Both the position numbers and the translations under genes were made by a program. Shown piece after piece: positions 1 to 5,302 of a stretch of 5,302 nt of DNA. Under the pieces are notes generated by a model. That model saw only the letters and a program-made list of their open reading frames with translations. It was not told the DNA's origin and ran no database searches. Every line of letters starts with the position of its first letter. Position 1 is the stretch's first letter. The stretch is taken from positions 1-5,302 of the forward strand of contig CACXDF010000247.1 in assembly GCA_902766325.1 (NCBI GenBank). The letters are read 5' to 3'. The DNA is from an uncultured Eubacteriales bacterium (GTDB lineage: Bacteria > Bacillota > Clostridia > Christensenellales > DTU072).

Positions 1-1574
1 AATTCCACGATACGGGGGTACTTATAGGGAGCGGTGTGCATCTTGACGTAGGTTTGGAGTTCTTTTGCCAGTTCGTCGCTCGCGGTATACCCTTTTGCAA
101 GAACAATGGTCGCTTTGACGACCTGTCCGCGTTGCGGATCGGGCACGCCGGTGATGGCGCACTCGAGTACGGCAGGATGCTCCATAAGGGTGCTTTCCAC
201 CTCGAAAGGTCCGATACGATAGCCGGAAGACTTAATGACGTCGTCCGTTCTGCCTACGAACCAGTAGTAACCGTCCTCGTCGTAATAAGCGAGGTCGCCC
301 GTGTGATGATAGCCCGCGCCGAGGCGCTCTTCGGTCAGTTCGGGACTGTTATGATACTTATAAACCAAGCTGCATTGCGGCTGATGGATCTTGATGACGA
401 TCTCGCCCACGACGCCGGGTTGGACGTCGTTCATGTTTTCGTCCACCAGATGTACGTCGTACAGCGGAGAAGGCTTACCCATCGATCCGGCGCGAATATC
501 CATCATAGAGAAGGTGCCCATGATGATACTGGATTCGGTCTGTCCGTACCCTTCGTATATCTTTTGACCGGTAGCGGCGTAAAATTGTTTCCAGACTTCC
601 GCGTTCAACGCTTCGCCCGCTGTCGAGCAATGAGAAAGGGAAGATAAATTATACTTGGAAAGGTCTTCTTTGATCAAAAAACGGTAAATGGTCGGCGGCG
701 CGCAAAAAGTGTCGATATGATACTTTTCGATACGCTCGAGCAGATCTGTCGGCTTGAATTTATGGAAGTAGTCGTAAATAAAGAGGCAGGTGCCGGCGAT
801 CCATTGTCCGTACAGTTTGCCCCAACTGCACTTGGCCCAACCGGACTCGGATGAGGTAAAGTGCAACCCGTCGTCGATGACCTTATGCCAATACACGGCG
901 TTATAGATAAAACCGAGCGGATACAAAAAGTTGTGCGCAACCATTTTGGGATAACCGGTCGTGCCGGACGTGAAGTACACGACGCTTTCGTCATAGAGAT
1001 TGGTCTCCACTCTTTCCCACTTATCGCTTGCTTTTTCGATAGCTTCGGAATAGTTTTCGTATCCTTCTCTTTCGCCGATCGTGAAATAAATAAAATCGTC
1101 GGGAAGAGTCGGCTTGGTGTCGTTGATATTCTTAATGACCGAGTCTTCGTTGATGGAGATCAAACATTTGACGCCGGCGCCCTTAATACGGTATTCGATA
1201 TCTTTTTCGGTAAGAAGGAAGGTCGCGGGGACGATGACGATCCCGGCTTTATGACAGGCCATGATGGTCACCCAGTATTCCCATCTGCGGTTGAGCATCG
1301 TCATAACGATATCGCCTTTTTTCAAGCCTTTCGACGTAAGCACGTTGGCAACCTTGTTGCTGAGGAGCGAAAGATCTTTAAAGGTGATGACCTTTTCTTC
1401 ACCCTGGTCGTTACACCACAGGATAGCTCTTTTTTCCGGCGCGAGACGCGCGTACTCGTCGATGATATCGTACGCAAAATTGAATTTTTCCGGTACTTTC
1501 AACTTACAGTATTTGGCAAAATCGTCGTAATTATCATAATCGATCCTGTCTAAAAACTTGTTCAGAAAATTCAT
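1..1574 (-). CDS. AMP-forming acyl-CoA synthetase (acetate/medium-chain type), C-terminus cut by window edge
   Basis: Adenylate-forming ligase predicted to convert a carboxylic acid, ATP and CoA to acyl-CoA, AMP and PPi in the cytoplasm. The frame is open from the ATG at 1574 to the window edge, giving about 524 residues. Visible core motifs are the P-loop-like YFTSGTTGYPK (about residues 200-210), the A5 motif YEGYGQTE (340-347), TGDL with the ribose-binding Asp (425-428), and GRTDDVIKSSGYRI (441-454), the hinge into the C-terminal domain. The stretch SGWAKCSWGKLYGQW resembles acetyl-CoA and medium-chain (ACSM-like) synthetases. The catalytic A10 lysine, normally in a PKT.SGKI.R motif, would lie just past the edge, so about 25-30 residues are missing because of the window, not a mutation. 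The start is supported by AGGAG 8 nt upstream. The gene sits behind a leader-peptide attenuator rich in valine codons, which suggests a branched short-chain acid such as isobutyrate as substrate. That is inference: motifs do not fix specificity, and acetate, propionate, butyrate or an aryl acid remain possible. Confidence 0.95.
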   Translation of the reverse strand, partial: MNFLNKFLDRIDYDNYDDFAKYCKLKVPEKFNFAYDIIDEYARLAPEKRAILWCNDQGEEKVITFKDLSLLSNKVANVLTSKGLKKGDIVMTMLNRRWEYWVTIMACHKAGIVIVPATFLLTEKDIEYRIKGAGVKCLISINEDSVIKNINDTKPTLPDDFIYFTIGEREGYENYSEAIEKASDKWERVETNLYDESVVYFTSGTTGYPKMVAHNFLYPLGFIYNAVYWHKVIDDGLHFTSSESGWAKCSWGKLYGQWIAGTCLFIYDYFHKFKPTDLLERIEKYHIDTFCAPPTIYRFLIKEDLSKYNLSSLSHCSTAGEALNAEVWKQFYAATGQKIYEGYGQTESSIIMGTFSMMDIRAGSMGKPSPLYDVHLVDENMNDVQPGVVGEIVIKIHQPQCSLVYKYHNSPELTEERLGAGYHHTGDLAYYDEDGYYWFVGRTDDVIKSSGYRIGPFEVESTLMEHPAVLECAITGVPDPQRGQVVKATIVLAKGYTASDELAKELQTYVKMHTAPYKYPRIVE

Positions 1575-1582
1575 TCTTCTTT

Positions 1583-1605
1583 CTCCTTTGATTTTTCCGA
1601 AAGGA
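1583..1605 (-). promoter_or_regulatory. Ribosome binding site of the acyl-CoA synthetase, with possible small sequestering hairpin
   Basis: AGGAG at 1587-1583 lies 8 nt before the ATG at 1574 and fixes the start of the synthetase. Just upstream on the same strand, TCCTTT (1605-1600) can pair with AAAGGA (1589-1584) across a 10-nt loop, which would cover most of the ribosome binding site. The pairing is only six base pairs and partly A-U, so it may be weak or accidental. Confidence 0.7.
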
Positions 1606-1610
1606 TATCT

Positions 1611-1640
1611 AAAAAAGGCGCCTTACTTGTAGGCGCCTTT
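1611..1640 (-). terminator. Intrinsic terminator inside the synthetase leader (attenuator arm 3:4)
   Basis: On the minus strand AAAGGCGCCT (1640-1631) and AGGCGCCTTT (1623-1614) form a perfect 10-bp stem with a GGCGCC core and the 7-nt loop ACAAGTA. The 3' side runs into six consecutive T residues (1616-1611). This is a textbook rho-independent terminator oriented with the acyl-CoA synthetase. It lies 37 nt upstream of the synthetase start codon and downstream of the leader promoter, so its job is conditional termination rather than ending a gene. Confidence 0.92.
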
Positions 1641-1671
1641 CATCTTCGTTATCGGGAACTTACAAGCAAGG

Positions 1672-1749
1672 TCAACAAGATGCCGCTTCTACTACGACAC
1701 CTACAGCTACTACTACGCGTACGACCTTCTCCATGCTTGCAAATTTCAT
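1672..1749 (-). CDS. Valine-rich attenuator leader peptide (25 codons)
   Basis: A short ORF runs from ATG (1749-1747) to TGA (1674-1672). It encodes 25 residues beginning MKFASMEK and ending EAASC. Nine residues are valine, at positions 9, 10, 12-14, 16 and 18-20; seven use GTA and two GTC. No isoleucine or leucine is present, so the signal would be valyl-tRNA charging specifically. No Shine-Dalgarno precedes the ATG, and the promoter just upstream places the transcription start on the A of this ATG, which points to leaderless translation. The second in-frame ATG (codon 6) also lacks a ribosome binding site. Its first seven codons carry attenuator segment 1 and its stop abuts segment 2. The peptide itself probably has no function after synthesis. 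The reading depends on the surrounding structure: a 25-codon ORF alone would not be persuasive. Confidence 0.85.
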   Translation of the reverse strand: MKFASMEKVVRVVVAVGVVVEAASC

Positions 1750-1755
1750 GCCCAT

Positions 1756-1784
1756 ATACTAACACAATTTTCCCGCTCGGTCAA
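1756..1784 (-). promoter_or_regulatory. Sigma-A/70-type promoter of the leader peptide and acyl-CoA synthetase
   Basis: On the minus strand TTGACC (1784-1779) and TAGTAT (1761-1756) are separated by exactly 17 nt, close to the housekeeping consensus. Placing the -10 box at -12 to -7 puts +1 at 1749, the A of the leader peptide ATG. The transcript would reach the attenuator terminator after about 139 nt. Confidence 0.85.
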
Positions 1785-1826
1785 TCGTTTCCGCTTATTT
1801 TTTGCAATAAAGGCGTTTTTTCTTTC
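1785..1826. other. Spacer between divergent promoters
   Basis: The 42 nt between the two -35 boxes are AT-rich with T-runs on the plus strand. I see no convincing dyad or operator. The two promoters are therefore back to back but do not overlap, and nothing visible shows joint control. Confidence 0.5.
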
Positions 1827-1855
1827 TTGACAGGTCCTTGCCGCGATGTTACAAT
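1827..1855 (+). promoter_or_regulatory. Near-consensus sigma-A/70-type promoter of the MBL-fold hydrolase gene
   Basis: TTGACA (1827-1832), a 17-nt spacer and TACAAT (1850-1855) give a perfect -35 and a one-mismatch -10. The predicted start near 1862 leaves a 5' leader of only about 15 nt, which contains the AGGAG ribosome binding site (1864-1868), 8 nt before the ATG at 1877. This promoter also excludes the in-frame TTG at 1838 as a start, since it lies inside the promoter spacer. Confidence 0.88.
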
Positions 1856-1876
1856 ACGACAGTAGGAGAAAGAAAA

Positions 1877-2620
1877 ATGAAAATAATATTTTTAGGCACC
1901 TCTCACGGAAATCCGGAAGCCGACCGCTTTTGTTCTTCCATTGCCCTATGCGTCAACGGAAAATACTATCTTATCGACGCCGGCGCGCCCGTTTGCACCT
2001 TGCTTCTTTCCCGCGGGATAGACTATAAGGATATCGGCGGCATCTTCGTCACCCACAATCACGACGACCACTTTTTCGGCCTGATAGAGTTGACGCGCGT
2101 GGTCAATACGAGCAAAAGTTGCGAACATTTACGCCTTCCCGTTTTTGTGCCGACACGCCGCATTTTTGCGAATATGGTATCTTTCTTCTATCGTTTCAAA
2201 ATGATGCATACGCCGGACAGAACGGTCTACAAAAAATACGGCAAGGGCGTTATTTTTAAAAACGACGACCTGAAAGTCACCGCTATTCCGGTCAAGCATA
2301 TGTTCCATTCTTACGCCTTCCTGATAGAAGCGGAAGGAAAGAGACTGCTCTTTTCCGGCGACCTGAAGGCGGGTATGCCCGACTATCCGCAGATACTCTT
2401 TGATACGCACACCGATTTGCTCGTCCTGGAAGCGGCTCACACGTATATCGATACCGACAACGTGATCGAAAAAATAAACCGATCGAAAACCGACCGGCTT
2501 ATCATAAATCATATCAATCCTTATAGGAACACTCCGGAAAAGCTTTCTTCCGCTTTCTCAAAGGTCAAAAAAAGTATCGATTGTTCCACCGCATTCGACG
2601 GGATGGAGATCGAACTGTAA
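1877..2620 (+). CDS. MBL-fold metallo-hydrolase (RNase Z/phosphodiesterase-like), 247 aa
   Basis: Soluble metallo-beta-lactamase-fold protein with a full set of candidate metal ligands, so probably an active di-metal hydrolase. It opens with MKIIFLGTSHG, the first strand and loop typical of RNase Z-like and PhnP-like members. The signature HNHDDH at residues 60-65 gives His60, His62, Asp64 and His65. Later candidates are His141 or His144 (VKHMFHSYAF), Asp162 in FSGDL, and His212 in INHINPY. The end DGMEIEL resembles the C-terminal strand of RNase Z-like proteins. At 247 residues it is shorter than a typical bacterial RNase Z of about 300, and I do not see the exosite arm expected of a true tRNA 3' processing enzyme, so a phosphodiesterase or other hydrolase is more likely. 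Substrate is unknown. There is no signal peptide. The start at 1877 has AGGAG 8 nt upstream and its own strong promoter, and the gene appears monocistronic, ending 5 nt from a convergent gene. Confidence 0.93.
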   Translation: MKIIFLGTSHGNPEADRFCSSIALCVNGKYYLIDAGAPVCTLLLSRGIDYKDIGGIFVTHNHDDHFFGLIELTRVVNTSKSCEHLRLPVFVPTRRIFANMVSFFYRFKMMHTPDRTVYKKYGKGVIFKNDDLKVTAIPVKHMFHSYAFLIEAEGKRLLFSGDLKAGMPDYPQILFDTHTDLLVLEAAHTYIDTDNVIEKINRSKTDRLIINHINPYRNTPEKLSSAFSKVKKSIDCSTAFDGMEIEL

Positions 2621-2625
2621 TCTTT

Positions 2626-5154
2626 TTACTGCCTTTGGATAAGATAATAAACGGACTCGAAACGCTTGCCGATGGTAAAGCGCATCTTTTTGCCGTCGTA
2701 AGACGTCCGCAACTGCCCGATCAGGTTTCCTTCGTTATTGACCGCCCACACCTTCAAGTCTCCGTACCTCGTCTCGATCTCGACGTCCGCCTCGATCACG
2801 TCGACTAAGATCGGCGCGCTGCCTTCTTTTTTCAAAACGGTATGAAAAAAGTTATATCCGCAATCTTTGTTGTCCGCGCGACCGACGGCGGTAAGAAGAA
2901 GGCTGTCCGTTTCTTTTACGGACAGATCGGTAAGAGAACTGAGCGCAACAGTGGCAAAATCGTTTTTTATCTTTATGTTTAATCCGTCGGCCTTGTTCTC
3001 CCCTTGACAAAACCCGTAAAAGGCTTTCGTTCGTTCCGTATCGATGGCTCCGACACCTCTTTTTGTGTCTCTTATTAATTCTCCGGTATCCGAAATAACA
3101 TTTTCGGGAACCGATTTTAATTCTTTCTCTATATTTTCGCCAAGCGCAAATCGAATGCCCTTTTGCTCTTCGTAGCGCGGCGGAACGACCTTCTTTAAGT
3201 GGCGTTCCGTCTTGCAGGAAAGGTATTCTTCCTCCGTAAGGGAATAGACTGCCGTCTCTTTGGCCCGGCTTACGTCGCCGCGACGAAAAATAAGCGCCGC
3301 ATGATAAAAAAGACCCATCTTTGCAGGATCGTTATAACAATCGAACAAGCCGCGATAAAACGAACCTCCGAGCGCGATGGTTCGTCCCAGTTTCTCCGTA
3401 ATATGATCCTGTTCCGCCGTTCCGTAACGATAGGTATGGAGCGTGAACCCGTTCCACCCCTGCAGTGCTCCGACGGCCGCCGTCCATAAGGTCACGTCGG
3501 CGCGGAACTCGTTCGGCCACGGCGCGTCCCATTCGGACACAAAAAACGGCTTGCCGGAAATAGCGTTCGTGACCAGTTGCGACGTGATGACGTTCTTCTT
3601 TTGTAAAGACATGGGATCATTCATAAATCCGCGTTGATCGCCGCCCCTGAAATAGGCGTGAGAATCGGAAAAATCGGTTATGCCGTTAGTCAAAACGACC
3701 GTACGATCGGACTCTCGATTCATTGCCGTCATAGGGAATCTGCCGCCTATCGCACGGATATCGCCGATGATCTCTCGCACGTAATCTTGTTGTACTTTCA
3801 ATAAGAATTCGCGCATAAAGGGATCTCTGCGTCCGTCGATATCTTCGCTCGGTTTTTCCACGCCCTTTTCTTTCGCATAGGCACGATAGCGTTCAAGCAG
3901 TTCCGACCGGTACGGTTCTACGGTGATCTTGGCGTATTCCGCGTCCAAAAGGTCGCATTCGTTGACGACTTCGGCGAGTGCGATCGCAGGTTCGTCTTTA
4001 TAGGCGATCCCGGTATACTTATTGACGTGCGTCAAAAGGTTACGATTATACTCCTTTTGCAAGTCGATCAACGTTCTGTCGAATATGCAATACGGCTTGG
4101 CAGCCTCAGGCAAAAGCTCGGCGTTTTTTACTCCGTCGCCGATACGGAAACGCCGATAAGTCAAAAAATCCAGATAAATATAAATACCGGCCTTTTTAAG
4201 ACAATAAATAAGATAATCCAGCCTGTCCAAACTCTCTTCGTCAAAAGAACGGGTATTCTCCAATCGTTTCCCCTTTTTAAAAGCGAAAATATTAGGCGCC
4301 GACCATTCCGCATCCAGTTGGTGCAATCGCACCATGTTGACGCCGGCGCGGCGAAGACGCGCGGCGACTTTTTCGCTATGGCTGTGCTCGGGAAAGTTCT
4401 GCGCAGAATTGAAATTGACGCCCCAAAACCTGACCGAAGTACCGTCTTCGAAAACGAAGTCCTCCCCTTCCGCTTTCAAAAAACCGTGACGTCCGGCTTC
4501 CTCTTTCGGACCGAGCGAAGCAGAAATATCAATGGGCATATCGTGCCAAAGAAGCGGATAAGGGATCTTCTTGATACCGTATTTTTTTTCGAATTTCGTT
4601 CCGATAAAATACAAAATAAAGCACACGGCGACATATATCAGAAGGATCAAACCGTATTCCCAAGCGGAAGAAAAACCGTGAGTTGCAAAGAAGCGAACGC
4701 CACAATAAAGGACGGGATAAATAAGCGCGCACGCATAACATTTATTGCTCTTATGCGATGCAAAGAACAAATAATCGGCGATGACAAGAACGGGCGCCAC
4801 CGTTCCGATCAAAAGATATCCTACCGAAAAATTCCGCACAAACGCCCAATAGACGATCATGTTCGCCGCCATCGTTACGGCGCAAACAAAAGCCGCCGCG
4901 GGGGCGCGCCTGTCGATGATAAAATAATGATTGGGATGTCCCGCGATCTTTCCGCCGATCCCGATACAAAATCGAATCAAAGAAGCACTAAAAAGAACAG
5001 CGTAGTATATCCCGGCAAGAACGGCGCCGATCAAGAGAAATTTCCCTCCGGGCATCCCTGCGCGGACGGCAAAGGCTACCCCGACGATCAGCAAAGCAAG
5101 CAGAACAAGCCTTTCCGCCATGCATATAAAATAAAACTTTTTGTCTCTGTTCAT
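2626..5154 (-). CDS. Membrane-anchored GH5-like (clan GH-A) glycoside hydrolase, 842 aa
   Basis: Fusion of a membrane domain to a retaining glycosidase. Six hydrophobic segments are visible at about residues 10-30, 38-60, 85-106, 110-132, 140-157 and 166-185. A TIM-barrel domain follows from about 225 to 610. It starts with DGTSVRFWGVNF, typical of GH5-like barrels, then GVNMVRLHQLD (271-281). The predicted acid/base is Glu399 in VVNEC, the predicted nucleophile Glu541 in FFVSEWDAPW, and SHAYF (498-502) supplies the usual His and Tyr near the active site. Both catalytic glutamates are present, so the enzyme is probably active on a beta-linked glycan; the exact sugar cannot be read. The C-terminal part (about 640-842) is beta-rich, and its DTGEL...GAIDTERTKAFYGF pattern recalls beta-sandwich modules after similar barrels. 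Positive charges lie at the N-terminus, in loops 2-3 and 4-5 and after segment 6, which would put the catalytic domain in the cytoplasm. GAGG in the upstream gene's last codons lies 5 nt before the ATG, which follows that stop by 2 nt. Confidence 0.88.
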   Translation of the reverse strand: MNRDKKFYFICMAERLVLLALLIVGVAFAVRAGMPGGKFLLIGAVLAGIYYAVLFSASLIRFCIGIGGKIAGHPNHYFIIDRRAPAAAFVCAVTMAANMIVYWAFVRNFSVGYLLIGTVAPVLVIADYLFFASHKSNKCYACALIYPVLYCGVRFFATHGFSSAWEYGLILLIYVAVCFILYFIGTKFEKKYGIKKIPYPLLWHDMPIDISASLGPKEEAGRHGFLKAEGEDFVFEDGTSVRFWGVNFNSAQNFPEHSHSEKVAARLRRAGVNMVRLHQLDAEWSAPNIFAFKKGKRLENTRSFDEESLDRLDYLIYCLKKAGIYIYLDFLTYRRFRIGDGVKNAELLPEAAKPYCIFDRTLIDLQKEYNRNLLTHVNKYTGIAYKDEPAIALAEVVNECDLLDAEYAKITVEPYRSELLERYRAYAKEKGVEKPSEDIDGRRDPFMREFLLKVQQDYVREIIGDIRAIGGRFPMTAMNRESDRTVVLTNGITDFSDSHAYFRGGDQRGFMNDPMSLQKKNVITSQLVTNAISGKPFFVSEWDAPWPNEFRADVTLWTAAVGALQGWNGFTLHTYRYGTAEQDHITEKLGRTIALGGSFYRGLFDCYNDPAKMGLFYHAALIFRRGDVSRAKETAVYSLTEEEYLSCKTERHLKKVVPPRYEEQKGIRFALGENIEKELKSVPENVISDTGELIRDTKRGVGAIDTERTKAFYGFCQGENKADGLNIKIKNDFATVALSSLTDLSVKETDSLLLTAVGRADNKDCGYNFFHTVLKKEGSAPILVDVIEADVEIETRYGDLKVWAVNNEGNLIGQLRTSYDGKKMRFTIGKRFESVYYLIQRQ

Positions 5155-5156
5155 TT

Positions 5157-5302
5157 TTACCTCGAAAAATCGAATTTATACTCCTCGTCGCCACGCTTCC
5201 ACTCCTGCGGGAAGACGTCGTCGAACCAGGTCGTAGGCTCGGCGACGATCTCTTGTTTTTCGGCAAGAGCATAGGCTTTTTTGAGATCTTCTTTTATTTC
5301 GT
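5157..5302 (-). CDS. C-terminal end of an unrecognised protein, start beyond the window
   Basis: An open frame enters from the right edge (first complete codon at 5300) and ends at TAA (5159-5157), giving the last 47 residues. The tail is charged and aromatic: a helical-looking, Lys/Glu-rich start (EIKEDLKKAYALAEKQE), then TTWFDDVFPQEWKRGD and an end FDFSR. I do not recognise the family from this fragment. The stop is 2 nt upstream of the glycosidase ATG, and this gene's final codons supply the GAGG ribosome binding site of the glycosidase, so the two are very probably cotranscribed and translationally coupled. It may therefore act in the same glycan-related process, but that is inference. 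Confidence 0.75.
   Translation of the reverse strand, partial: EIKEDLKKAYALAEKQEIVAEPTTWFDDVFPQEWKRGDEEYKFDFSR

Larger units (their letters stand above)
1611..1749 (-). promoter_or_regulatory. Ribosome-mediated transcription attenuator responding to valine codons
   Basis: The roughly 139-nt leader contains four segments with mutually exclusive pairing. Segment 2, CCTTGCTTGTA (1671-1661), pairs with segment 3, TACAAGTAAGG (1631-1621), over 11 bp with one G-U: the antiterminator. Segment 3 provides the terminator loop and the AGG of its 3' arm, so 2:3 and 3:4 exclude each other. Segment 1 (1745-1731, core TGCAAGCATGG), inside the start of the leader ORF, pairs with segment 2 and its 3' flank (1671-1657) over about 15 positions with one mismatch and two G-U pairs. 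The leader stop codon (1674-1672) directly abuts segment 2. Predicted logic: a ribosome stalled at the first valine codons covers segment 1, 2:3 forms and the gene is read; a ribosome reaching the stop covers segment 2 and the terminator forms; without translation 1:2 forms and the terminator again forms. This matches amino-acid operon attenuation such as trp or ilv leaders. Pairings were read by eye, with no folding energies. Confidence 0.88.

Noticed and set aside
861..1553. Plus-strand open frame (230 codons) opposite the acyl-CoA synthetase
   Set aside because: It lies antisense to a gene with all the core adenylate-forming motifs, including SGTTG. This and the similar frame at 36-647 are shadows created by the codon usage of the real gene.
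1690..1725. Trinucleotide microsatellite (TAC/GTA repeats)
   Set aside because: The repeat is imperfect and interrupted, and it is fully explained as in-frame valine codons of the leader peptide.
1611..1760. T-box riboswitch for valyl-tRNA
   Set aside because: The leader is only about 140 nt. I see no T-box sequence of the AGGGTGG..ACCGCG type and no room for the specifier stem. The short valine-rich ORF with 1:2, 2:3 and 3:4 pairings explains it better.
1838..1876. Upstream TTG start adding 13 residues to the MBL hydrolase
   Set aside because: The TTG lies in the spacer of a near-perfect promoter whose predicted start is at about 1862, so it would not be transcribed. The ATG at 1877 has AGGAG at the right distance and gives the usual family N-terminus.
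4027..5274. Long plus-strand open frame (415 codons) opposite the glycosidase
   Set aside because: It is antisense to a protein with clear membrane segments and GH motifs. Its translation is basic and low-complexity without recognisable domains, and no ribosome binding site supports it.
1..5302. Mobile elements, CRISPR arrays, tRNA or rRNA genes
   Set aside because: No transposase or integrase motifs, no regularly spaced direct repeats, and no cloverleaf or rRNA-like sequence were seen on either strand.

Overview
The window is about 5.3 kb of bacterial DNA of moderate GC. It is tightly packed, with AGGAG-type ribosome binding sites and near-consensus housekeeping (sigma-A/70 type) promoters. 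This style and the gene content fit a Clostridia-like Firmicute, probably an uncultured anaerobe. That placement is inference: there is no rRNA or marker gene here.

Layout. Positions 1-1574 (minus strand) hold an AMP-forming acyl-CoA synthetase of the acetate / medium-chain type. Its C-terminus runs off the left edge. Upstream of it (1575-1784, minus strand) is a compact control region: a strong promoter, a 25-codon leader peptide ORF in which 9 codons are valine, and a set of mutually exclusive RNA pairings that ends in an intrinsic terminator placed before the synthetase start codon. A divergent plus-strand promoter (1827-1855) drives a 247-residue metallo-beta-lactamase-fold hydrolase (1877-2620). 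Convergent to that gene, only 5 nt away, ends an 842-residue minus-strand protein (2626-5154). It joins six predicted membrane segments to a clan GH-A (GH5-like) glycoside hydrolase barrel and a C-terminal beta-rich region. It follows by 2 nt the stop codon of another minus-strand gene, of which only the last 47 codons are in the window (5157-5302).

The most interesting element is the control region at 1611-1784. All parts of a ribosome-mediated transcription attenuator are visible: segments 1, 2, 3 and 4 pair as 1:2, 2:3 or 3:4, the leader ORF is rich in valine codons (mostly GTA), and its stop codon directly abuts segment 2. The sequence therefore predicts that low charging of valyl-tRNA turns the acyl-CoA synthetase on. 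Valine control of an acyl-CoA synthetase is not the usual ilv biosynthetic arrangement. An attractive explanation, by inference, is that the enzyme activates isobutyrate or a related branched short-chain acid, so that valine can be made by reductive carboxylation of isobutyryl-CoA, as known physiologically in some gut and rumen anaerobes. The predicted transcription start is exactly the A of the leader ATG, so the leader peptide may be translated from a leaderless mRNA.

The other genes (MBL hydrolase, membrane-linked glycosidase and its upstream partner) have no evident functional link to the synthetase. They look like separate transcription units.
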